In this document: positions 1-5,266 of the stretch, piece after piece
Layout: each line of letters starts with the position of its first letter
How positions within the stretch are numbered: the first letter of the stretch is position 1
Source: IMCC26207 sp044357715
GTDB taxonomy: Bacteria > Actinomycetota > Acidimicrobiia > Acidimicrobiales > Microtrichaceae
Assembly: GCA_044357715.1 (NCBI GenBank)
Contig: JBIKPA010000128.1
Coordinates: 1 to 8,063 of the forward strand
Direction of reading: 5' to 3'
Length of the DNA stretch: 8,063 nt
The notes under the pieces: model-generated
Database searches by the model: none
Told to the model about the DNA's origin: nothing
The model's input: only the letters and a program-made list of their open reading frames with translations
Translations under genes and position numbers: made by a program

Positions 1-16
1 AAGAACTGGGCTTTTC

Positions 17-1204
17 GTGAGTACTAGTGATGTCGCGTCAAAGGGAAAACCTTTTGGTTCGCTTGAGCAGCTTTGTGCCTCAAAAGAGATCATCATCTCT
101 ACTGGTTCTGGCGGAGTTGGTAAGACCACCATCGCTGCTGCGCTCGGCGCCACAGCCGCTGCGAATTTGGGCATCAAGGTGCTCGTGCTCACCATCGATC
201 CAGCGCGGCGCTTGGCGAGCGCGCTAGGCCTCGAGCAGTTCGGAAACGTAGAGACTCAGGTTCCAGTCTCTGCATTTGTAGATGCCGGGGCAAGCCCTCA
301 AGGTGAACTCTGGGTCGCCATGCTCGACACCAAGCAATCCTGGGATGACCTGATACAGACTCACGCCCCAGATGCCGCAACTCGCGATGCAATTTTGGCC
401 AACCCGCTCTACCGCAACATCACTGGCAAGTTTATCCAGAGTCACGACTATGTGGCGATGGAGCGCCTCTATCAGATCCACACATCGGGAAAGTACGACC
501 TGATTGTTGTAGACACTCCACCCACCCGAAACGCTATCGACTTTTTAGACGCTCCAGAACGAATGGCCGAATTCTTTTCTTCAAAGCTTCTGCGTTGGCT
601 GATTGCGCCGTATCAATCACGCATGGTGGGGTTTGCTTCAAAGCCGTTCTATCTTGTGGCCGACCGCATTTTGGGCACTCAGTTTCTAGAAGACATCGCC
701 GAGTTCTTTATCTTGTTTCAGTCGATGTATGCAGGTTTCGTTGAGCGAGCGCAAGCAGTGACGGCGCTGCTCGGCAGCCAACAAACCTCATTTCTGGTTG
801 TATCCACACTTGAGTCCTCACCTGCTCAAGAGGCCGAGTTCTTTCTGAAGGTTCTTGCGGATCGGGACTACCAAGTTGGAGCTCTGATTCTAAATAAAGT
901 GCTTCCTGGGTATTTCCTGAGTCGTGCCGGTGCAGACTCGGCTCGGGCCTTGACTGCGCAGCCACGCGAAGTTGCAGCGAAACTCCATGAGGTGAACCCC
1001 GAACTGAGCGAGGATCACCTTGCAAACATGTTGGGCGAGATCGGTAGCAGCTTTTTGAATTACCAGGTTGTTGCGAGGCGAGAGTCAGAACAACGCGCTG
1101 CGCTCTCGGGAAGTGCAGATGTGACATTGTCGATTCCTTACTTTGAACAAGACATCCATTCGCTCAGCGCTCTGCTGCGTCTTGGGGAGAAGATCTGGTC
1201 ATGA
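17..1204 (+). CDS. ArsA/GET3-like anion-transporting ATPase (Rv3680-type)
   Basis: This 395-residue cytosolic P-loop ATPase belongs to the ArsA/GET3 branch of the SIMIBI class. The P-loop GSGGVGKTT is at residues 30-38. A switch I-like IDPARR lies at 60-65, switch II VVDTPPTRN at 164-172, and the base-binding ILNKV at 291-295. DTPPTRNAIDFLDAP closely resembles mycobacterial Rv3680, the second member of a paired ArsA system (Rv3679/Rv3680). The signature lysine of the deviant Walker A motif (GKGGVGKT) is Ser31 here; Rv3680 also lacks it, having Ala. GTG at 17 is the only initiator I see between the window edge and the P-loop, and it leaves 29 residues before that motif, close to Rv3680. The frame stays open upstream, so an earlier start cannot be excluded. 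The GTG overlaps a TGA at 18-20, which may end an ArsA paralogue outside the window. The physiological substrate is unknown; arsenite export is not implied because no ArsB or ArsD is visible. Confidence 0.9.
   Translation: MSTSDVASKGKPFGSLEQLCASKEIIISTGSGGVGKTTIAAALGATAAANLGIKVLVLTIDPARRLASALGLEQFGNVETQVPVSAFVDAGASPQGELWVAMLDTKQSWDDLIQTHAPDAATRDAILANPLYRNITGKFIQSHDYVAMERLYQIHTSGKYDLIVVDTPPTRNAIDFLDAPERMAEFFSSKLLRWLIAPYQSRMVGFASKPFYLVADRILGTQFLEDIAEFFILFQSMYAGFVERAQAVTALLGSQQTSFLVVSTLESSPAQEAEFFLKVLADRDYQVGALILNKVLPGYFLSRAGADSARALTAQPREVAAKLHEVNPELSEDHLANMLGEIGSSFLNYQVVARRESEQRAALSGSADVTLSIPYFEQDIHSLSALLRLGEKIWS
1184..1189 (+). promoter_or_regulatory. Ribosome binding site of the sensor kinase gene
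   Basis: GGGGAG lies inside the last codons of the ArsA-like gene, 11 bases before the ATG at 1201. That ATG overlaps the preceding TGA as ATGA. The site supports ATG 1201 as the start and translational coupling of the two genes. Confidence 0.55.
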
Positions 1205-2862
1205 GCACTGACGGATTCGACAACTCGGCCACACGATATCCTGAGCCCACTTACGGGCATCCCGACTACAACGCCCCAGACGTCATTGATGATCTCGATG
1301 ATGGAGACTTCACCGCTGAACACATTGGGCTGATCGTACCTCCCGTTGAGATCGCAGCCTCGAGGCATCTGCGCAGACTCGTAGCGGGGTGGGGAATGCT
1401 TTCGGATCTCTCTTTCTCCGACCTTTTGCTGTATGTCCCGCTGCCAGTGCTGGGCGAGGCCGAGGAGAAAAGATTTCTTGTAGTCAACCAGATGCGTCCC
1501 AACACGGGGCAGACGCTGTTTCTTGATGATGTAGTTGGCCGAACAATGAGTGCAGCGCAGCGACCTGCGGTTGCAGAGGCAGTAAGTAGCGCAGAGATAG
1601 TCGATACGGTGATTGACTCCGCTTGGCTAGGAGAAAAAATTCGAGTCACTGCAATTCCGGTGCGATTCCATGATCAGGTCGTGGCTGTGGTCGCAAGTGA
1701 GTCTGCGCTGTCTACGAACCGTCAGCGCGGGGTGCTCGAGGGTGTTTACCTCGAGGTCTTTGGGCGGCTCGCAAAGATGGTGGCGGCCGGAAGATTTCCT
1801 TTTGAAGACGAAGAAGTGTTGGCAACTGGTGGGCCGCGAGTAGGCGATGGCGTGATCTTGCTCGACAAACTCGGCAAGGTGGCATTTACCTCTCCCAATG
1901 CAATTTCCGCGCTGCGGAGATTGCGAATCTCGGGGCGTATTCAAGGTGCAAGCCTGACAGAGCTTGGCGTGGAATCCGATACAACGTATCGAGCCTTCTT
2001 TACTGCTCGGCCAGCAGCAGAAGAAGTGGAACGTAACGAGATCTGCGTGGTGATCTGGTGCATTCCTTTGCTAGATGGTGACAGCGTCGACGGCGGCCTA
2101 GTGCTGCTGCGAGATATCTCGGAACTCAAGAGTCGAGATCGGTTGCTGATCTCGAAAGACGCAACCATCAAAGAGATCCATCATCGGGTAAAGAACAACC
2201 TGCAGACGATCTCTTCGTTGCTGAGACTCCAAGGCCGCCGTCTGACAGAACCGACGGCTAAAGCAGCGATAGAGGAGTCGGTCCGAAGGATTCGCTCGAT
2301 TGCTCTGGTGCATGAAACTTTGTCGCGAGAGGACGGGGACGAAGTGAATTTCTCACAGATTCTGCGTCCTCTGGTGCGAATGGTAGAAGAAGGTCTCACT
2401 TCGCCTGATCGTCCATTGAGTTTCGAGATGGTTGGGGAGTCGGGCAATCTCCCGTCGCCAACCGCTACCTCGCTTGCAGTTGTGCTGACGGAACTGCTTC
2501 AGAACGTGGTGGACCATGCGTACCCGCCAGGCTCGCTGATGCCGGACGAATCGGCACAGGTGCGAATCGAGATGGTTCAGGGCGGGGGAGTGCTCCGAGT
2601 TGATGTCGTCGATGATGGGGTAGGGATGGGCAATGATTCTGATCCAGCGAGTACCCCGAGTCTGGGCCTATCGATCGTGCGGGGCTTGATCTCGGAACTA
2701 GATGGCCGGATTAGTTTCAACCCGGCAGATCCTGTCGCGGCCGGAGGAGAAACCCGCACAGCTACAGGTCATCTTCGCAGAGAAGGAACTCGTGTGTCGC
2801 TCACGATTCCAGTGGGTAGGGATCCAGTCGCGACTCGGCCTCCCCAAGGGGAGGCCGAGTAA
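1201..2862 (+). CDS. pdtaS: PdtaS-like sensor histidine kinase (HisKA_2 family)
   Basis: This 553-residue cytosolic sensor kinase has no membrane segment. An acidic stretch of about 40 residues precedes a GAF-like N-terminal sensor domain (about 41-200, with the family-typical AGWGMLSDLSFSDLL at 62-76). A PAS-like domain follows (about 210-315), then the HisKA_2 dimerisation and phosphoacceptor helix and an HATPase_c domain (about 420-537). The H box EIHHRVKNNLQ is at 325-335, with His328, just before RVKNN, the likely phosphoacceptor. The N box ELLQN is at 431-435, G1 DDGVGMG at 471-477 and G2 LGLSIV at 488-493, so the catalytic core is intact. In Mycobacterium tuberculosis PdtaS signals to PdtaR, an RNA-binding ANTAR regulator, and responds to nitric oxide and copper. 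No PdtaR gene lies in the window. The gene overlaps the ArsA-like gene by 4 bases and converges on whiB, much like the Rv3220c/Rv3219 pairing. It is somewhat longer than typical PdtaS because of both termini, and the last nine codons form a hairpin. Confidence 0.9.
   Translation: MSTDGFDNSATRYPEPTYGHPDYNAPDVIDDLDDGDFTAEHIGLIVPPVEIAASRHLRRLVAGWGMLSDLSFSDLLLYVPLPVLGEAEEKRFLVVNQMRPNTGQTLFLDDVVGRTMSAAQRPAVAEAVSSAEIVDTVIDSAWLGEKIRVTAIPVRFHDQVVAVVASESALSTNRQRGVLEGVYLEVFGRLAKMVAAGRFPFEDEEVLATGGPRVGDGVILLDKLGKVAFTSPNAISALRRLRISGRIQGASLTELGVESDTTYRAFFTARPAAEEVERNEICVVIWCIPLLDGDSVDGGLVLLRDISELKSRDRLLISKDATIKEIHHRVKNNLQTISSLLRLQGRRLTEPTAKAAIEESVRRIRSIALVHETLSREDGDEVNFSQILRPLVRMVEEGLTSPDRPLSFEMVGESGNLPSPTATSLAVVLTELLQNVVDHAYPPGSLMPDESAQVRIEMVQGGGVLRVDVVDDGVGMGNDSDPASTPSLGLSIVRGLISELDGRISFNPADPVAAGGETRTATGHLRREGTRVSLTIPVGRDPVATRPPQGEAE
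2833..2860. terminator. Perfect 13-bp hairpin between convergent pdtaS and whiB
   Basis: The left arm 2833-2845 (ACTCGGCCTCCCC) is the exact complement of the right arm 2848-2860 (GGGGAGGCCGAGT), with only AA between, so in practice the loop is 4-6 bases. The structure covers the last nine codons of the kinase gene and the T of its TAA stop. It is symmetric, so it forms in transcripts from either strand and could stop both pdtaS and whiB transcription. Neither side has a U-tract directly after it (AAAATC follows on +, CGCGAC on -). It would therefore be a tail-less actinobacterial-type terminator or an mRNA 3'-end stabiliser, not a canonical intrinsic terminator. Confidence 0.65.
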
Positions 2863-2908
2863 AATCTCATGAGGTTCCTCGCTAAGAGGATGTCTTAAAA
2901 GGCGTGGC

Positions 2909-3208
2909 TCAAGAAGCGAGTGCTGCGCGACGCTGCTGGGCTACCCAAGCCCGACGCAGCTTGCGGCGCTCTTCTTCAGAGGTACCGCCCCACACGCCTG
3001 AATCCTGATTTGTGGTCAGGGCGAACTCAAGGCATTCTTGCTTAGCATGACAGGAGTCACACACAGCCTTTGCAGAAGCGATTTGGTCCAGCGCTGGTCC
3101 AGTGGTGCCGACGGGGAAGAAAAGGTCTGGGTCTGTGTCACGGCAGGACGAATTGACTCGCCAGTCGTCGGTTGCAATATCTAGGCTTCTACTCGAGGTC
3201 AGTGCCAC
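2909..3208 (-). CDS. whiB1: WhiB1-like iron-sulfur transcriptional regulator
   Basis: This is a 99-residue WhiB-family protein. Four cysteines (Cys22, Cys50, Cys53, Cys59; spacing C-x27-C-x2-C-x5-C) are placed to bind a [4Fe-4S] cluster, and the family turn GVWGG is at 71-75. The basic C-terminal stretch (EEERRKLRR and QQRR, about 78-94) is the expected DNA-contacting tail. CRDTDPDLFFPVG, the QDSGVWGG context and the neighbouring pdtaS match WhiB1/WblE best. WhiB1 is an essential, NO-sensitive regulator in mycobacteria that works with the primary sigma factor; that role is inferred here by homology. The N-terminus is about 12 residues longer than WhiB1, whose sequence begins near the DWR at 15-17. 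The start is GTG 3208, fixed by a GGAGG site; an ATG 11 bases upstream is out of frame. It converges on pdtaS (46-base gap) and diverges from the phosphodiesterase gene. Confidence 0.92.
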   Translation of the reverse strand: MALTSSRSLDIATDDWRVNSSCRDTDPDLFFPVGTTGPALDQIASAKAVCDSCHAKQECLEFALTTNQDSGVWGGTSEEERRKLRRAWVAQQRRAALAS

Positions 3209-3212
3209 GATT

Positions 3213-3217
3213 CCTCC
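3213..3217 (-). promoter_or_regulatory. Shine-Dalgarno sequence of whiB
   Basis: On the minus strand GGAGG is followed by AATC and then the GTG start at 3208. The spacing of 4 bases is short but the match to anti-SD is full. It selects GTG over the overlapping ATG, which is in another frame. Confidence 0.7.
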
Positions 3218-3219
3218 AT

Positions 3220-3280
3220 ATACAGGGGGACGCGCTAGGAACCGCGCCCGAGTTCTATTAATTCGTCAATACTGGGGGAC
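3220..3280. repeat. Imperfect 12-bp direct repeats ATAC[A/T]GGGGGAC
   Basis: One copy is at 3220-3231 (ATACAGGGGGAC) and the other at 3269-3280 (ATACTGGGGGAC). They match at 11 of 12 bases and their starts are 49 bases apart. Both lie upstream of whiB; the nearer copy ends 11 bases before the start codon, next to the Shine-Dalgarno. They could be operator half-sites, but no regulator is known from this window. Confidence 0.5.
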
Positions 3281-3343
3281 ACTGAGGCACAGGTTTCCTG
3301 CGTTGGCCTTCATAATTGATGCAAGAAGCCGTTCGCTAGGAAC
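3233..3343. repeat. Exact 10-bp direct repeats CGCTAGGAAC
   Basis: Identical copies lie at 3233-3242 and 3334-3343, with starts 101 bases apart. One copy is near the whiB end of the divergent region and one near the phosphodiesterase end. A shared binding protein is possible; chance is not excluded. Confidence 0.45.
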
Positions 3344-3411
3344 TTGTGAATCGGTGAACAAAGTAAAACTACTGCGACATTCCACGCGAGTAAAGGAAAA
3401 GTTTCCAGAAC

Positions 3412-4146
3412 ATGTCCAACACACACCCACCACTGATCTGTGCTCACCGGGGAGCCTCGGCTGCATATACCGGAAACACCATCGAAGCATTCCACGAAGC
3501 GCGAGCTCAGGGTGCTGATTGGGTGGAGCTCGATGTGCGCGTCACAAGTGAGGGCGAACTCGTCGTTCACCATGATGCCTGTTACGCAGACGGCCGAGTG
3601 GTGTGGGCCACCCTTGCTCAGGATCGGCCGCCGGAAGTGCCCACCCTTGAACAGGCACTGCTTGCATGCGCAGAGATGGGCGTGAATATTGAACTCAAGA
3701 ATTCGCCAGGTGACTTTGGTGCGCCCGAGGTGCCCGAGGACTTCTTGTTCGAAGGTCTGCGGATTGGAGCGCTGATGGCGCAGGTAGTGGCGAGCAGGCC
3801 GCTGTCACTCAGCGACCTCCAGCCAATTTTGGTCTCGAGCTTCGATGACTCCTCGCTGCAGCAAGTTCGCTCTTTGCTTCCGCGCCTAGCCACAGCTTGG
3901 TTGTTCGCAGATCTCCAGAGCGATCCGCTACAACTCGATCGCGCCGCCGCCTCGGGCGATGTTGCGGTGAACCCCTGGGACCACCTGATAGATGAAGCAC
4001 TGATGCGGCGTTGCGCCGAGCTGGGACTGCAGGTCAATGCGTGGACAGTGGATGACCCAGATCGAATCCGAGCGCTAGCTGCTTTAGGAGTGCACAGCAT
4101 CATCACAAATGAACCCGCTCATGCTCGAGCCGCACTCGCCATGTGA
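3412..4146 (+). CDS. Glycerophosphodiester phosphodiesterase
   Basis: This 244-residue GDPD-family TIM barrel hydrolyses glycerophosphodiesters, the deacylated phospholipids, to sn-glycerol 3-phosphate and an alcohol. There is no signal peptide, so it should act in the cytosol, like UgpQ. Key residues are visible: HRG at 12-14 (catalytic His12), ELD at 39-41 (metal ligands Glu39 and Asp41), HHD at 53-55 (second catalytic His, probably His54), IELK at 93-96 (metal ligand Glu94), and late-barrel VNAWTVDD (208-215) and IITNEP (230-235). The length is normal for a single-domain bacterial GDPD. One conserved motif is altered: the usual PENT after the first loop reads TGNT (20-23), so its Glu is Gly21. 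ATG 3412 is chosen because the conserved barrel strand starts at once (LICAHRG). Its stop lies 35 bases from the stop of the convergent lipid kinase, so both lipid genes share a short intergenic spacer with no hairpin that I can see. Confidence 0.9.
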   Translation: MSNTHPPLICAHRGASAAYTGNTIEAFHEARAQGADWVELDVRVTSEGELVVHHDACYADGRVVWATLAQDRPPEVPTLEQALLACAEMGVNIELKNSPGDFGAPEVPEDFLFEGLRIGALMAQVVASRPLSLSDLQPILVSSFDDSSLQQVRSLLPRLATAWLFADLQSDPLQLDRAAASGDVAVNPWDHLIDEALMRRCAELGLQVNAWTVDDPDRIRALAALGVHSIITNEPAHARAALAM

Positions 4147-4181
4147 CTGCGTGAGTCTGTGATTGCCCGAACCCGAAGTCG

Positions 4182-5126
4182 TCAGCGGGGAACAATCGGC
4201 AACACGATGCTGACAATATTGGGGTGATGCGTAAATTGCAGAGCCTGCGCTTCGCCTAGGTAGTCACCGTCCACCTGATACTGAAGCATCGAATCGGGTG
4301 CCTTGGTGATGCTGAGTTGATCGAGGTCCTCCCAGCGGCGAACAACGCTGCTAGGTCTTACCCCTTTGCGGTTTGCTAGAGCTCCTAGAATGGCCGGCAA
4401 GAACCTTCGAACAGACATGTCACCAATCGTGGTGACGGTGAGACCTCGATCCAAGGTTGCCGCCGGGGCCACAGTAAAGGGGCGGTGCCGCAGGAAAGTA
4501 TACGGGTCTGTGTTTTGCACTATGGCGAAGTAGCCCGGAACGGACTTCCCCTCTGGGTCGGCTGCATCTGCAGGAATCTGCAGAAGATAGTGAGGGTGCT
4601 TTCGATCAAAGAGAGAGAACTCGCGAAGCCCGCAATACATAAAGAGCGCATGGCCGATTCGGTGTTTCAGCTTGTTGTGCAGTTCAACACGGCGAACTAC
4701 AGCAGCATCAAAGCCAACTCCAGTGTGAAACGTGAAGTAGCGACCGTTCACTGCGCCGAGTCCAATGCGGTGAACCCACCCGCTCGCTAGCGCATCCGAG
4801 GTCGCTCTTGCCGCACGGCGAAGGTCGTCCGGCAGCCCCAAGGTCCGCGCGAATACGTTGGTTGAGCCTCCCGGTAGAATGGCAACTGCGCAGTCGGTCC
4901 CTGCGAGGGCATTGATTACCTCGTTGAGCGTTCCATCGCCGCCGAGTACTGCAACGCAGTCGGTTCCGGCCTCGACTGCTGCGGTAGCCAGCCCGGTTGC
5001 ATGGTCGCGGTGTCGAGTCACCTGCACTGAAACCTCATGTCGCACTTCAAGCGCTTCTTGAACAATTCGGATTCGGGACGGGCTCACGTTGGTTGCGACC
5101 GGATTGACAACCAAGGTGATCTGCAT
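4182..5126 (-). CDS. Diacylglycerol kinase / lipid kinase family protein
   Basis: This 314-residue soluble kinase of the DAGK catalytic family (YegS/DgkB-like) transfers phosphate from ATP to diacylglycerol or a related lipid, typically recycling diacylglycerol into phosphatidic acid. The nucleotide-binding GGDGTLNEV is at 62-70, LPGGSTNVFAR at 84-94, GVGFDAAVV at 136-144, and VDGDYLGE at 285-292 with an acidic C-terminal metal-site motif. I chose ATG 5126 because MQITLVVNP is the usual family N-terminus. The frame runs on upstream to a GTG at 5222, but those 32 extra residues are unlike the family and overlap hairpin and T-rich DNA. No good ribosome binding site precedes 5126 (only TTGGG). 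The gene diverges from etfB and converges on the phosphodiesterase. The exact lipid substrate cannot be told from sequence. Confidence 0.88.
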   Translation of the reverse strand: MQITLVVNPVATNVSPSRIRIVQEALEVRHEVSVQVTRHRDHATGLATAAVEAGTDCVAVLGGDGTLNEVINALAGTDCAVAILPGGSTNVFARTLGLPDDLRRAARATSDALASGWVHRIGLGAVNGRYFTFHTGVGFDAAVVRRVELHNKLKHRIGHALFMYCGLREFSLFDRKHPHYLLQIPADAADPEGKSVPGYFAIVQNTDPYTFLRHRPFTVAPAATLDRGLTVTTIGDMSVRRFLPAILGALANRKGVRPSSVVRRWEDLDQLSITKAPDSMLQYQVDGDYLGEAQALQFTHHPNIVSIVLPIVPR

Positions 5127-5158
5127 CCCAAGCAGTCTGTCATCTTGGAGGGAGTGAC

Positions 5159-5206
5159 GTGATCTACAGACTGTTTGCAGCCAGCTCCGACTCGGCTGCC
5201 GTCTGA
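5159..5206 (+). CDS. Possible 15-codon leader peptide before etfB
   Basis: A GTG at 5159 follows GGAGGGAG (5147-5154) with 7 bases between the GGAGG core and the start, an ideal spacing. The ORF encodes MIYRLFAASSDSAAV and stops at TGA 5204-5206, which overlaps the foot of the terminator-like hairpin just before the T7 tract. That position is what a leader peptide would occupy. The peptide is rich in Ala and Ser but has no run of one amino acid that would name a regulatory tRNA. A chance ORF is a real alternative. Confidence 0.3.
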   Translation: MIYRLFAASSDSAAV

Positions 5207-5213
5207 TTTTTTT
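5167..5213 (+). terminator. Terminator-like hairpin with T7 tract upstream of etfB
   Basis: The stem is built from CAGAC/GTCTG (5167-5171 with 5201-5205) and GCAGCC/GGCTGC (5177-5182 with 5194-5199). An asymmetric internal loop (TGTTT opposite C) separates them, and the apical loop is 11 bases. ATTTTTTT follows at once, so it is oriented to stop plus-strand transcription. No plus-strand gene ends nearby, since the phosphodiesterase stops about 1 kb upstream. It would therefore act either on read-through or as a leader attenuator of etfBA. Confidence 0.45.
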
Positions 5214-5238
5214 GTTCCCCACCTGATTTTTGCTTCCC
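5203..5238. repeat. T-rich tandem repeat of about 20-bp period
   Basis: CTGATTTTTTTGTTCCCC (5203-5220) is followed by CTGATTTTTGCTTCCC (5223-5238), an imperfect copy 20 bases on. The T7 and T5 tracts thus sit two helical turns apart, which could bend the DNA. The first T-tract is also the tail of the terminator-like hairpin. Confidence 0.5.
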
Positions 5239-5255
5239 GGTTTTGTCAGAACTGC

Positions 5256-5259
5256 GGAG
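5256..5259 (+). promoter_or_regulatory. Shine-Dalgarno of etfB deciding its start
   Basis: GGAG lies 7 bases before ATG 5267. The next in-frame ATG, 5279, gives the textbook N-terminus MNVVVCVKQ but would be 19 bases from this site and has nothing better of its own. Confidence 0.5.
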
Positions 5260-5266
5260 TCAAGGC

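Larger units (their letters stand above)
3209..3411. promoter_or_regulatory. Divergent regulatory region between whiB and the phosphodiesterase gene
   Basis: This 203-base non-coding stretch must hold the promoters of both flanking genes. I see no convincing paired -35/-10 for either direction. On the plus strand CATAAT at 3311-3316 resembles a -10 box, about 96 bases before the ATG, without a matching -35. On the minus strand TTGACG (3268-3263) resembles a -35 but has no -10 at a usual distance. The region carries two pairs of short direct repeats, listed separately. The phosphodiesterase gene has only a weak, distant AAAGGA (3392-3397) as a ribosome binding site. Confidence 0.5.
5133..5213 (+). 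promoter_or_regulatory. Candidate attenuator-like leader upstream of etfB
   Basis: Three segments compete for pairing. Segment 1 (5133-5140, CAGTCTGT) is the exact complement of segment 2 (5166-5173, ACAGACTG). Part of segment 2 (5167-5171, CAGAC) also pairs with segment 3 (5201-5205, GTCTG). The second helix, stacked near GCAGCC/GGCTGC (5177-5182 with 5194-5199), forms a terminator-like stem directly followed by A and T7 (5207-5213). The 1:2 helix loops out a GGAGGGAG ribosome site and a short ORF. I found no clear promoter upstream, and segment 1 lies only a few bases outside the start of the divergent lipid kinase gene, so expression of this leader is an inference. Confidence 0.3.

Noticed and set aside
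1..20. End of an upstream gene reading ELGFS then TGA at 18-20
   Set aside because: Five codons are too few to support a gene call. The GTGA overlap with the ArsA-like start makes it plausible, so it is mentioned only in that entry.
708..1127. 139-codon open frame on the minus strand within the ArsA-like gene
   Set aside because: It is a shadow of the coding strand, with low-complexity Arg/Ser/Leu composition and no family motifs.
2875..2890. Small hairpin TCCTC/GAGGA after whiB
   Set aside because: A 5-bp stem with no adjacent T-tract is too weak to call a terminator; the 13-bp hairpin beyond it is the better candidate.
3345..3360. CRP-like site TGTGA-N6-GAACA upstream of whiB
   Set aside because: Only one half-site matches. 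Mycobacterial whiB1 is CRP-controlled, but this match is too weak and is 137 bases from the whiB start.
3395..3406. Short inverted repeat GGAAA-AG-TTTCC before the phosphodiesterase start
   Set aside because: A 5-bp AT-rich arm is within chance and has no conserved context I can see.
3102..3518. 138-codon plus-strand open frame across the whiB start region
   Set aside because: It overlaps whiB antisense, the divergent promoter region and the start of the phosphodiesterase gene out of frame. No ribosome binding site or motif supports it.
3618..4106. 162-codon open frame on the minus strand within the phosphodiesterase gene
   Set aside because: The opposite strand encodes an intact GDPD with catalytic residues; this frame is Ser/Arg-rich and resembles nothing.
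5104..5109. Perfect -35 hexamer TTGACA on the plus strand upstream of the etfB leader
   Set aside because: It lies inside the lipid kinase coding sequence, where it encodes part of the conserved VVNP, and no -10 box follows at 16-18 bases.
5127..5222. N-terminal extension of the lipid kinase to GTG 5222
   Set aside because: The extra 32 residues are unlike the family and are encoded by the hairpin and T-rich repeat region. MQITLVVNP at 5126 is the expected start.
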